From the NCBI GenBank assembly GCA_037178675.1, contig JAYMGJ010000112.1, positions 1 to 25,382 of the forward strand: a stretch of DNA of 25,382 nucleotides, given 5' to 3'. Shown here one piece after another: positions 8,848-17,039 of the stretch. The notes under the pieces were generated by a model, which searched no databases, was not told where the DNA came from, and saw only the letters and a program-made list of their open reading frames with translations. The stretch is from Scleroderma bovista (lineage: Eukaryota; Basidiomycota; Agaricomycetes; Boletales; Sclerodermataceae). The translations under genes were made by a program, and so were the position numbers. Position 1 is the first letter of the stretch. Every line of letters starts with the position of its first letter.

Positions 8848-11800
8848 TCATTGGCAAGTCGTACACGAAGCACAAAATGTCATAACGTCGTGTACCATGG
8901 AATCCCACCATACGTATTCGCGCAGGTAAGATAACGTTTTCTTGGCACCCAGATGGGCTAACAACAAATGTGCCTGGTCGATGACCATTTCCTGCAGTGT
9001 TTGTTCACTTATCTTTATATCTGGGATACATATAATGATCCTGTCAGGTAATTTCAGGCGTATGAATCCGTCTTCAGTGAGTGAGAAGTTCTTAAACGCT
9101 CTTGGGGTTTCTAATATCTTTTGAAAGAACAAGTCCTCCTTGTATCGACCCTTCGCCTCCTGTAGGAGATGCTCATCATGTGGGTACGTTACTGGCGCTA
9201 TTCGTCTGGTTTCTCTCTCTACCGGAGTATGTGGTTCTGACGTTGTGTCATCCATGTCATTCTCAGGTATAGGCATTGGGGTTGATTGGGTCGTAGTACC
9301 CATCCCCCCCTCAGTTCGTTCTCGCGGTCCTCGAAGAACAAACTTATCCTTCATCTGTGCGGCAAACTCCACACCTGTTTCCGGGCGACCACTCTCCGCC
9401 GGCGGGGGAGGTTGTCGTTGTCGCCGCCCCTTAGGATAGGGCGCTGGATACTGGGTCCCGACCGACTCGGGTGGGGCAGGTCCACCCATCGTTGTCGGAG
9501 GCTGGGTTCTCCCCCCTCCAGAGGAGGGCCCTGGTTCAGGGCTAACGAGGAGCGTAACGCGCTTGGGTCTCGCCTTCGTCGTTGAGGCGGCCCGCTCCTC
9601 CGCATGTGCAAGGTGTTTATCCGCCAACCGGTGACTACGGCGAACATTAGGTGCGATCGCCTCCTGTCCAACTAACAAAGGTGCACTAATGAGCTCCTTA
9701 GGAGGAGCAGATTCCACATTGACCACGTCCAGATCGCACTGAAGATATTCTTCTTGCGATCGGATCGTTCCAGGTGCGTCGAACTCATACATCCTAGACA
9801 AAGCATCCGGCAAAATGTTTTCCTCGCCAGGCACATACAAGACTTCGAAGTCAAATTCCGAGAGTCGTTCCATCCAGCGGGCTTGACGGCCAGACAACCC
9901 TTTCTGGTCAAGAATGTGGGTTAGACTCTTGTGATCTGTCACCCATGTGAACTTAACGCCCTGCAGGATATCCCTATGTCGTAGCATAGTCTCCACACCC
10001 GCCATCAATTCCTGTTCATGCACGGGATAATTCCGCTGTGCAGAAGACATTTTCGCTGAGTAGAACGCAGCCACCTTGGCATGCTTCCAAGCACAGCCCT
10101 GGGCAACCACGCCCCCGATTCCATTTCCACAAGTGTCAGTCATGACCCAGATTGGGTCACGATCCGGGCTGTAGTCCAGAGGAACACGGCAGTGTGGAGC
10201 GCACGCCGCGACATATCTTTTCACCATTTCAAAAGCGCGTTGTTCAGTATATCCCCACTGGTAAGGCCTGGTCTCGGCACACGCCTCGGCTAACACCCCT
10301 AGTGGAACGCGAACTTTATAGATATCGTCCGCCAAATACCCCACAGCTCCGACGAATCCTCGACACAGAGTTCGATTCGTCGGCACCTTCCAGTTGACAA
10401 CGCGGTCGACTTTCTCAGGGTCCATCCGGATGCCATCGTCGGTCACAACGCGGCCAAGTATCTTAACGTCCTTGCACAAAAAACGGAGTTTTGTCTTACT
10501 CAGGTAAAGTTTCTCCCGATGAAGTATTTGGAATACAGTGGTGATGTGCTCCACATGCTCATCAAGGGTATCGGAATAGATGATTGTATCATCAAGATAC
10601 ACGTCCATGAACACGCCAATAAATTCACCGAATATATGGTTCATCAATGCCTGGTAAGTAGCTGGGGCATTACAATCCCCTTGCTGGACCACATGACTAA
10701 CCATATTCCCATCAGGTGTGGTAACCGCTGTCCGTCCCACATGTTCCGGTATCACACGGATCTGTTCATACGCATCCTGTCCGTCAATAATGGTGCGGAA
10801 AGGCTTCTTTGCTACTCGTCGTAAGATGCCCTCCATATCAGGCATCGGAGACGAGAGCTTACGCGTGTTTTTATTCCGTTCACGCAGATCCACCACCACG
10901 CGCAACCGTATCAGTGTTCCAGGTTTCGTTATCAACAACATCAGACAGGTGTTACGCGCGGTAGTGAGTTCCCAGCGTCCGGACTTCAGGTACGAGTTCT
11001 TTTTCTCGATCCACAGATGTCGTAAGGCTTCTGGACATTTAGATGGGCGCCAAGGGTAAATTTTGCCCTCATCAATCAACGGAATGGAGTGGTTGATTGC
11101 CCTGAGCGGAGGCAGCACGGTAGCGCCAGCTTGTGAGCACAATGGCTGAGCGAGTCCGCGCAACTGCTCACGCACCCTTTCCAGGCTATCCTCGTATACT
11201 TCCGTAGCTCGCGACTCGAGCACAGAAACCTGAGGACCGCGCATCTCAAGAGGCTCCCTACTGCCAAGCACCACTCTAGGTGAGTTCAACCCTACCAAAA
11301 CCCGGTGTTGATATAAAAATGGTGTCCCCAGAATCATATCGTAATTCTGGAGGTTAATAACATCGAAATACCTCTTGTAGTCCGTTCCTTGATACTGGAA
11401 ACGGACCCGTACCCCGAAATTTACCTTCGAACAGGAACCCTGCACCGCAAGCTGTATGGTGAGCGGTTTTTCTAGCATGACGCGCTCTAATCTCAACTGT
11501 TCTACAAGAGTTAATGATACGAAATCGGCCAATGACCCCGTATCGATTAGGGCACGTGCAGGTTGGCCATTCACATGTACGACGACAACAATCGGTTTGG
11601 GTATCGTACGCTTGAAGTCCCGCATCACAGCCGCGTTCCTCTGTATAGCGGAGAACCTGCTAGACTGGGTAGGTCGCGCATGATTCAGCTCCAGAGTGTT
11701 AACAGAAATTTCACTTTCCATAGCATCAAATAGTCGACATATGTCGTCGCCTACCCTGGGCTCTACAACTTCGTCGAGTGGGCCAACATGGAACCGTCGA

Positions 11801-12663
11801 ACGCGTCGGTGATACCATCGGGCGACGTCGAATCGCGGATTTTCGGTCTTATAGATTGGCAGGAGAACGCGAGTATGTGACACCGCATCGTTTATCGCGT
11901 ACGCTGCTGTCTCCTCCCTACAAATGCAGGTAAATCGGGTATTATCATCTATTGAAGCCCGCGGGTTGATTGATCTGATCAATCTTCCCAAAATCCGATC
12001 TTCGACTGGGCGGCCCATGGGTAGGTTGTAACCAACCCGTCGCTGTTCTAATTCACGGATTTCTTCGTCAGGCATCCTTTTCATCTGACCTATGAGACGC
12101 CAGTACCACCTATTGATGTGGAACTGATGGTCTCGTAATTTTCTTGAAGGGATTAGGAGTCCATCCTCAAACGGATATAGGTCGTCCATCACAACATGAA
12201 AGCCGTTCTTGATACGGTACACGCAGAATCGATCCCGTGCATATACCGCCGGATCATCTGGATCCTCCCCAGGGTAGCACGTCGCGGTCAAACGCCCTCT
12301 TGCCCGCTCACTGAGCGGTTCTCCGAAATTGGTAGGTAGTTTACAAAATGGGTATTTGTATGGATACCATTCTGATACCTCGCTTTCAGCGTCTTCCGAT
12401 GATTCGTTATCCTCACTGGAGTCTGCCGGCGTGGCAATAGAAGATCCAACGTCGGTCAGTGAATACTCGTCGCTCATTAATTCAGGTAGGTCGTCTATAT
12501 CCTCGCGTTGTTCGTCTGATGCGTAAGGTTCCATTAGACTAACGTGTACCCCGGACGCGGAATCCTTTGACAGCCCCCACTGACACTCGATGTCCCCGAA
12601 ATCCAGGTCTACACCATAACTTGTTATCCCAGGGGGTGAGTCACCCTTCGATGCTGAAGTCAA
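8848..12663 (-). CDS. Gypsy Pol: protease, reverse transcriptase, RNase H, integrase zinc finger
   Basis: This 1,271-codon segment is in the same frame as Gag, with only a TGA (12670-12672) between them; its nominal start is not an ATG. Residues 1-340 are acidic then mixed, linking Gag to protease. The aspartic protease active site is IDTGSLADF (about 373-381). The reverse transcriptase starts near 580, with VVDLRERN and the catalytic YLDD at 689-692. RNase H follows, with TDTCGNG (about 842-848), HEQEL, and VTDHKSL near 910. DALSRMY (about 953-959) closes the RNase H region. A disordered Pro-rich linker spans about 970-1150. The integrase HHCC finger forms the end (HLLLAHLGA to CASCTTC). All key catalytic residues are present. 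The segment ends at TGA 8848-8850, after which homology continues directly into the integrase core. Confidence 0.95.
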   Translation of the reverse strand: MTSASKGDSPPGITSYGVDLDFGDIECQWGLSKDSASGVHVSLMEPYASDEQREDIDDLPELMSDEYSLTDVGSSIATPADSSEDNESSEDAESEVSEWYPYKYPFCKLPTNFGEPLSERARGRLTATCYPGEDPDDPAVYARDRFCVYRIKNGFHVVMDDLYPFEDGLLIPSRKLRDHQFHINRWYWRLIGQMKRMPDEEIRELEQRRVGYNLPMGRPVEDRILGRLIRSINPRASIDDNTRFTCICREETAAYAINDAVSHTRVLLPIYKTENPRFDVARWYHRRVRRFHVGPLDEVVEPRVGDDICRLFDAMESEISVNTLELNHARPTQSSRFSAIQRNAAVMRDFKRTIPKPIVVVVHVNGQPARALIDTGSLADFVSLTLVEQLRLERVMLEKPLTIQLAVQGSCSKVNFGVRVRFQYQGTDYKRYFDVINLQNYDMILGTPFLYQHRVLVGLNSPRVVLGSREPLEMRGPQVSVLESRATEVYEDSLERVREQLRGLAQPLCSQAGATVLPPLRAINHSIPLIDEGKIYPWRPSKCPEALRHLWIEKKNSYLKSGRWELTTARNTCLMLLITKPGTLIRLRVVVDLRERNKNTRKLSSPMPDMEGILRRVAKKPFRTIIDGQDAYEQIRVIPEHVGRTAVTTPDGNMVSHVVQQGDCNAPATYQALMNHIFGEFIGVFMDVYLDDTIIYSDTLDEHVEHITTVFQILHREKLYLSKTKLRFLCKDVKILGRVVTDDGIRMDPEKVDRVVNWKVPTNRTLCRGFVGAVGYLADDIYKVRVPLGVLAEACAETRPYQWGYTEQRAFEMVKRYVAACAPHCRVPLDYSPDRDPIWVMTDTCGNGIGGVVAQGCAWKHAKVAAFYSAKMSSAQRNYPVHEQELMAGVETMLRHRDILQGVKFTWVTDHKSLTHILDQKGLSGRQARWMERLSEFDFEVLYVPGEENILPDALSRMYEFDAPGTIRSQEEYLQCDLDVVNVESAPPKELISAPLLVGQEAIAPNVRRSHRLADKHLAHAEERAASTTKARPKRVTLLVSPEPGPSSGGGRTQPPTTMGGPAPPESVGTQYPAPYPKGRRQRQPPPPAESGRPETGVEFAAQMKDKFVLRGPRERTEGGMGTTTQSTPMPIPENDMDDTTSEPHTPVERETRRIAPVTYPHDEHLLQEAKGRYKEDLFFQKILETPRAFKNFSLTEDGFIRLKLPDRIIICIPDIKISEQTLQEMVIDQAHLLLAHLGAKKTLSYLREYVWWDSMVHDVMTFCASCTTCQ

Positions 12664-12669
12664 CTTATT

Positions 12670-13449
12670 TCATTGTGGACAGTTTCGCGAGAAATGACCG
12701 GCCCCGCTGCAAATGAAGCATAGGCCCTCGGCCTTACGGCGTTCCTCCTCGTCCTTGCTTAATTTAGGACGAGCGGTGCGTTCTTTCCTCCTATAATTTG
12801 CGCGAGTATCGTTGGTCTCATTTTTAGGCCTCGATGACTTCTGGCCAGAGAATTTAGATTTCTGTCGGTCCTTGCCCCTCCGCCCTCTCTGGCGGTGGTG
12901 ATTTTCCTTTTGGCACGTGTCTCCACTCCCTTCAGGCGTGGTAGCTGCACTTCTGACCGCTGTGCCATCCTGACGCCTTAATGGCTTACTTTCCTTAGGC
13001 CCGGTCATAACAGACTTCGAGATCTCAATGATCTCCGCGGCTGCCACGACCTCCTTCAGGGTTGACACTTCCGGGTTCAGTTTATCCCTCCACAGGTCGC
13101 GTTGGAACTCCCTACGGAGACCTTTCCAGAACTTGTCGACCTTCAAACGGTCGCTTCGTTCTCCAATAGTATTCCACATCTGGTTTAATTCGTGTAAGTA
13201 CTCTCTTACTGTCAAGTTGTTCTGCATGAAAGCAGCTATCTTATCGCGCTGCAAGTTTCGGTAGTTGACAGGGAAACAGTAATTAAACAGCCGCCTGAAG
13301 AAATCTCGAAGACGCCAGCTGTATGGGTCGATGGCAACCTCTTCAGCGTAAAAGGTTCGTCCCTTACCCGTTAGATAGTGGGCAATCATAAATACTTGCT
13401 TCTCATCAGGGACGTTGCTGTCCTTTACATATGCGGTGCCTTCCGTCAT
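12670..13449 (-). CDS. Gypsy Gag, capsid and zinc-knuckle part
   Basis: The frame continues upstream beyond the nominal start. A TGA at 13453-13455 separates this part from a short preceding segment reading KPVPPLKYDGSADSKAFH, which is the usual beginning of the retrotransposon Gag domain. Residues 1-150 (EGTAYVKDSNVPDEKQVF, LTGKGRTFYAEEV, FFRRLFNYCFPVNYR, DKFWKGLRREFQRDLW) are the Gag capsid domain typical of agaricomycete gypsy elements. A basic linker follows, then one CCHC knuckle at the end (CFICSGAGHFSRNC). The position of the TGA within a conserved FH-x-F motif, where relatives usually have Arg, suggests a CGA to TGA mutation. The frame is closed by TGA 12670-12672 and then continues as Pol. 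Confidence 0.9.
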   Translation of the reverse strand: MTEGTAYVKDSNVPDEKQVFMIAHYLTGKGRTFYAEEVAIDPYSWRLRDFFRRLFNYCFPVNYRNLQRDKIAAFMQNNLTVREYLHELNQMWNTIGERSDRLKVDKFWKGLRREFQRDLWRDKLNPEVSTLKEVVAAAEIIEISKSVMTGPKESKPLRRQDGTAVRSAATTPEGSGDTCQKENHHRQRGRRGKDRQKSKFSGQKSSRPKNETNDTRANYRRKERTARPKLSKDEEERRKAEGLCFICSGAGHFSRNCPQ

Positions 13450-13521
13450 GAATCAATGGAAGGCCTTCGAATCAGCCGACCCATCATATTTCAGCGGCGG
13501 GACAGGTTTCAAAGTCATCTT

Positions 13522-14010
13522 TCAGGACTTTCGTCTCGATTTCCGCCTTGCGCGTCGGGACTCACTGCGACGCTGCCTACCCTGATGACGGCTACGGCCG
13601 TGGTGTCTCCGCCTCCTTCTTGATGAACGAGAGGTGGATGACGCAAGCGACGTGGATGATGAATCCGAACCGCTTGACGATGTTGACGCGGATGACGAGT
13701 CCGACGAGGAATCACTTGATTCGCTTTCATCCGACGAAGCGTCTGAAGAGGTTGTTGACGAGTCCGAGCTCGCCTCGAAAGACTTTGACTCTCTCCGTCG
13801 TTTCTTACTCGTAGTTTTTGTTTCTTTGTCGAGGTGTTTGAATGCTAACCCAATATAACTTTCAGGGTCAATCTGTTCAACAGGTTCCATGGCCTTAGGA
13901 GTGCGATGGCGCTTCTGAGGCTTGTCACTCAAGGTGATAGCCTTATCCACCATGGCTTTCACTGGGCTTAGATTTTGTGAGGTGAACTGGCGCAGCTCGA
14001 CACTAGACAA
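13522..14010 (-). CDS. Gypsy Gag N-terminal region, SR-rich
   Basis: This segment is in the same frame as the Gag capsid part. It reads SSVELRQFTSQNLSPVKAMV at its start, then a long Ser/Asp/Glu-rich stretch, and ends in an Arg/Ser/His-rich basic tract. It is low-complexity and likely disordered. The start assigned here is nominal, because the coding exon begins at the acceptor CTAG at 14003 and is fed by upstream exons. It is closed by TGA 13522-13524. The RS-like tract may bind RNA; that is inference. Confidence 0.65.
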   Translation of the reverse strand: MSSVELRQFTSQNLSPVKAMVDKAITLSDKPQKRHRTPKAMEPVEQIDPESYIGLAFKHLDKETKTTSKKRRRESKSFEASSDSSTTSSDASSDESESSDSSSDSSSASTSSSGSDSSSTSLASSTSRSSRRRRRHHGRSRHQGRQRRSESRRARRKSRRKS

Positions 14011-14159
14011 GAGTCACAAATGACTCAGTACTTCTGTGCAAACAGAGACTGCATTTAACTAACCTAGACAAGAGTCACAAATGACTACATAGGTCAGTAT
14101 CATAGTAAATGAATGTGTAGAGTAGCCTTACCTCAGTACTTCTGTGCAAACAGAGACTG
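14003..14159 (-). repeat. Intron-containing segment followed by its spliced duplicate
   Basis: On the minus strand 14159-14132 (28 nt) is followed by a 47-nt segment 14131-14085 with GTAAGG start, TACTGAC branch-like motif and TGTAG end, then 14084-14064 (21 nt) and 12 nt GTTAGTTAAATG. Directly after this comes 14051-14003 (49 nt), which equals the 28-nt and 21-nt parts joined without the 47-nt segment, with no mismatch. The joined copy runs straight into the Gag frame. This is the arrangement expected if the upstream part came from unspliced RNA and the downstream part from spliced RNA. Confidence 0.88.
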
Positions 14160-14203
14160 AGGTACGAAACGAAAGAAAAACATCCTATAAAGAACGACCG
14201 TGA

Positions 14204-14461
14204 TTATGTAAGGAATGCTCGGCGTGTCCATACTAAGTATAAGGGAAAAAATGGTACTGTAGGGACCGGGAATTTCAACATTAGATTCTTTCTTTCAGCA
14301 GTGTCTTTTCGCCGTTCATGTCTTGATGGGCGTTTATCCTTGGTAGGATCCTGTTTAGATGCCTTGCGCGCACGCCTCCTTTTAGGTTCGCGCTTATTCT
14401 TTCTAATAGGGTGAGTTCCGTCGCTTTCCCCTTCGGAGTTCTCGACTGACAAATGCGCCAT
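14204..14461 (-). CDS. Gypsy leader frame, basic exon
   Basis: This 85-codon frame is in register with the preceding frame and separated from it by TGA 14465-14467 and one codon. It reads MAHLSVENSEGESDG and then a Lys/Arg-rich stretch (NKREPKRRRARKASKQD). Homology-like character ends around the DTAERK segment. The remainder up to TAA probably runs into intron, with donor candidates GTACCA and GTATGG near 14230-14260. It likely forms the end of the first coding exon of the element, joined by splicing to the small exons at 14159-14064 and then to Gag. The function is unknown. Confidence 0.5.
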   Translation of the reverse strand: MAHLSVENSEGESDGTHPIRKNKREPKRRRARKASKQDPTKDKRPSRHERRKDTAERKNLMLKFPVPTVPFFPLYLVWTRRAFLT

Positions 14462-14464
14462 GCT

Positions 14465-15346
14465 TCATGCTAGGTTCCAGGATGCCAGGGCGGCCCTCTG
14501 TCCGTCCAGGTCCAAGTCCTCACTGACTTCAGAGAGGGCACCCCAGTTTCGCGGGTCGATGCCCTTACCTTTATCAAGAGCGGACGTTTCTTCGCCTTTA
14601 GAAGTCGTCTCACTCGTCTCATCACTCTGCCTACGGGCAGGCCTATTTTTTAGTGCAGTGATTCGTTTATTAATTCTGACACGATCGTTAGGTGTCAAGC
14701 GCTTTTCGGCCTCGCGCATTATGCAACCTAGTTCAACATCCAAAGTTTCAGGGCGTCGCCGGTTATCCCTTGACGTTGATCTGGGTTTTCGTCCCTTACG
14801 TCTGACAGTTGTCCAACCTTGGTTGTCGTCCACGTTGTCCCTAACCTCCCTACCTGGGGTAGGCGACGGCTCGGGCATGTCACTGTCGCTCAGTGACCCG
14901 GTATGAATCACAGCCATCACTTCTAAGTGATTGGCTATACTGCTTACTGGCACCCTCAGGTCGCCAGGCATTACCGGCGAGCAGCGCTCCGAACCGGGAC
15001 ACACCGGCGAGGAACTCCTCGAGCCGGGCACCGACGAGACGACTCTCAAATCGGGAAGCGCCGATGAGACGGTTCTCAAATCGGGTAGTACCCCGCCTGT
15101 TTGCGTAGGACTAGGGGGAGATTCGCGTCCGCAAACGACGTCGCTGTATCGTCGCGGGGTGGCTAAGTTCGATCCTTCTTGTAGGTCCTCACTTCTGGTG
15201 TCGGAGTCGGAAGGACGAACGCTGATAGGCGGCTTGGCGACTTCTTGGTTTTTGGGACTCGCAGGTAGTGAATTTGCACGGGCGTGAGCATGTTTTCGGA
15301 GATTATATCTCACAGACATTTTTATATGTTGGGTTATAAGTGGCAA
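14465..15346 (-). CDS. Gypsy first frame, disordered Gag-leader protein
   Basis: A 293-codon frame begins near the 5' LTR (first ATG at 15346, about 145 nt after the LTR). It is Ser/Pro/Arg-rich and likely disordered for the first 180 residues, with an internal short repeat (PDLRTVSSALPDLRVVSS). A more ordered segment follows (LGCIMREAEKRLTPNDRVRI). It ends with KGKGIDPRNWGALSEVSED and DLDGQRAALASW, a motif I recognise as recurrent in agaricomycete gypsy gag leaders. It is closed by TGA 14465-14467, after which the same frame continues. No enzymatic domain is visible. A role in particle assembly or RNA packaging is inferred from position only. Confidence 0.7.
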   Translation of the reverse strand: MPLITQHIKMSVRYNLRKHAHARANSLPASPKNQEVAKPPISVRPSDSDTRSEDLQEGSNLATPRRYSDVVCGRESPPSPTQTGGVLPDLRTVSSALPDLRVVSSVPGSRSSSPVCPGSERCSPVMPGDLRVPVSSIANHLEVMAVIHTGSLSDSDMPEPSPTPGREVRDNVDDNQGWTTVRRKGRKPRSTSRDNRRRPETLDVELGCIMREAEKRLTPNDRVRINKRITALKNRPARRQSDETSETTSKGEETSALDKGKGIDPRNWGALSEVSEDLDLDGQRAALASWNLA

Positions 15347-15490
15347 AGATGTTTAAAGGGTTAAATGAGATGCAGTGGCGTACCCTTGGTCATACGGCGG
15401 ATGATCAGTCCTCGTCGAGTTATCAGGAAGCGCAACCGTGGGGTTTAGAGGAGTGGAGAAGAGAGTAGAGTGTGGTCTAGGGTAAAAATA

Positions 15491-15725
15491 TGTAACAGTT
15501 GACCAGTAGTATGTACTATGGACAACAGCACACGAAGATCTTATGCTCGAGTTACCAGACCAAATTCTGATATTGAGAAAAGACCGAAGGGAACTCTTAC
15601 ATCGGGAGCGACTATTTATACGGTACTATGGGAGGATACGGAGTAGAGATATTGGATGGCGACATACGTCTAATATATGCATGACACTCGGCCGACTGTG
15701 ATGGCCTAAAGGTTCAGCCGTCACA
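15491..15725 (-). repeat. 5' LTR of the gypsy element
   Basis: This 235-bp copy matches 6018-6252 except at 15534, 15551, 15621 and 15629. The TATA box TATAAATAG would lie at 15612-15620 on the minus strand and drive the element's transcript. The target duplicate GTTTG follows at 15726-15730. Confidence 0.95.
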
Positions 15726-15759
15726 GTTTGAGTGAGACTGCGTTACCAGATCTGGTAAG

Positions 15760-16479
15760 TCACGTGTCTGCGATGAGCGCGTTGCATGTCGTTGATCCGT
15801 TTGCACTCAGGTGCGTATTGGATGCGACAGACTTGTCGTCTTTGCGGCTAACCTTTTGCAGGTCGTTCTTCAAGCACTGAAGGCTATATGGAAGATGTCC
15901 GATGGGCGTGGATCGCGAGGGATCGCCCGCATCGCGTGGTAGGGGGAATATGGGCTTGTAGAGCCCTTGGTAAGTGTTCCGCTCCTTGCGCTTGTGACTG
16001 ACGCTTGTAGATCGCGTTTTCAGCCGTCCGTGTTGACGTTTGGGTCCAGTGACCCTATAGGAACGTTGCGGGTCGTCCCCGTGTGGCTGCACGATCAGAT
16101 CGCGTCCCAGGTAGGCCATTTTGCCATTTCGCGTTGGGCTGATGTTTATCCGCTCGATCGTAGGTCTCCCGCGTCGACGGATGGGTGTGTAGACCCTATG
16201 GAAACGTTTCGAAGGGTTTCCGCATGGTTGCACGGCGTGTGCGCACGCTAGGTGAGTCATTTCGCCGTTCCATGCTTGGCTGACTCTTGTAGGTTCGAAT
16301 TTGATTCGATCGCGTTGTCGGATGGGTCCAACGACCCTGTTGCAACGTTTCGATGCGTTGTCGGGTGGCTGCGTAGCGCGGGTGCGTCCTAGGTGAGTCG
16401 TTTTGACTCTTTTGGCGTTTGGCTGATGCTTTTGTCGTTTATTCGCTCGATCTTGAGCTTTCCGCGTCGACGTTGACAT
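15760..16479 (-). pseudogene. Second frameshifted continuation, four basic repeats of 43-55 residues
   Basis: This frame contains four repeats with the landmarks THLGRTRATQPP, THLACAHAVQPC, AYLGRDLIVQPH and TYQGLYKP, each followed by an R-V-x-GP-x-RxR stretch. Successive unit lengths in DNA (153, 129, 165 nt) are multiples of three. The composition is very basic. It follows the 216-codon frame with an apparent one-base slip within 16389-16479. It ends at 15760, just 30 bp before the gypsy insertion point. No domain is recognised. Confidence 0.5.
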
Positions 16480-17039
16480 CTAGTGGGTCCGTACGGACGG
16501 TCTGCGAGTTGGATGGGTGGCCAGAACGACACAGGTGAGTTGTATTTTTGTGATATTCGGCTTGAGCGCATGTGCTGACTGTCTGTAGCCAGCAGCGCTG
16601 CCTCGACTCGTGTCGAGTCGACGTTGCCGCTGCTAGTCATGCCGTTCACGTTGCCGTTGCCTCCGTTCCATCTGCCATCGCCATCGCCAGTCGTCTCATC
16701 GACGACCTTCGCAACTACCGCCTCTCCTGTGCTCTCCGCTCGTCCAAAGACGAATTTTCGACTTGTGGTGTCGATCAGCGTGTTCTGCAGTAGGTACACG
16801 TCTCCGTCTTCGACACTAACCTTTCTCCATCGTCTGGTAGGCTCGGGCGTCGCGGTTTCGTGCGTCTCAGGTGAGTTTCGCGTTTTCGAGTGGTTTTGGT
16901 GTGTTCTGACATTTTCTGATGTGTTTACAGCTGTTTCCGTCTCGTGTGCAACGCTCTGCACGTCCGTCCGCACGCTCTGCACATCCGCGCGGTTCCTGTG
17001 GCCGTTTGGCCCGTCTGGGCGCTGCCATGCAGCCTCCAC
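16389..17039 (-). pseudogene. Frameshifted continuation of the gag-like repeat protein
   Basis: This frame differs from the preceding 684-codon frame but carries the homologous repeat landmark (DSPVEA just upstream of 17039, NSPETHETATPEP, NSPVSFWPP) at the position expected after a single-base slip near 17,200. A middle part reads RRWRKVSVEDGDVYLLQN and looks like folded protein of unknown type. The end matches the next repeat family (RRRGKLKIERI). It stops at a TAG at 16389-16391, where the next frame takes over. It is best read as one broken gene with the flanking frames. Confidence 0.5.

Larger units (their letters stand above)
6018..15725 (-). mobile_element. Complete Ty3/gypsy chromovirus nested in the gag-only element
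   Basis: The element is 9,708 bp with two 235-bp LTRs and a 5-bp target duplication GTTTG (6013-6017 and 15726-15730). On the minus strand the order is leader, gag N-terminal frames, Gag with zinc knuckle, aspartic protease, reverse transcriptase, RNase H, integrase with chromodomain-like end, and a third frame before the 3' LTR. Protease-RT-RNaseH-integrase order defines Ty3/gypsy. Gag and pol lie in one frame, as in Tf1-like elements, but are broken by several TGA codons. I could not find a clear tRNA primer site after the 5' LTR, where the sequence reads TATTTTTACCCTAGACC. Confidence 0.95.

Noticed and set aside
9140..9585. Open frames on the plus strand opposite pol
   Set aside because: They lie opposite conserved Pol or its linker and show no motif of their own.
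6733..14467. TGA recoded as an amino acid
   Set aside because: Expected residues differ between sites (Arg at several, Trp at 21320), both retroelement and host-type genes show them, and natural stops are not systematically avoided. Mutation is simpler.
15361..15490. tRNA primer site for the gypsy element
   Set aside because: The bases after the LTR (TATTTTTACCCTAGACC) do not begin with TGG and do not match an obvious tRNA end or the LTR's own transcript start, so no site is claimed.
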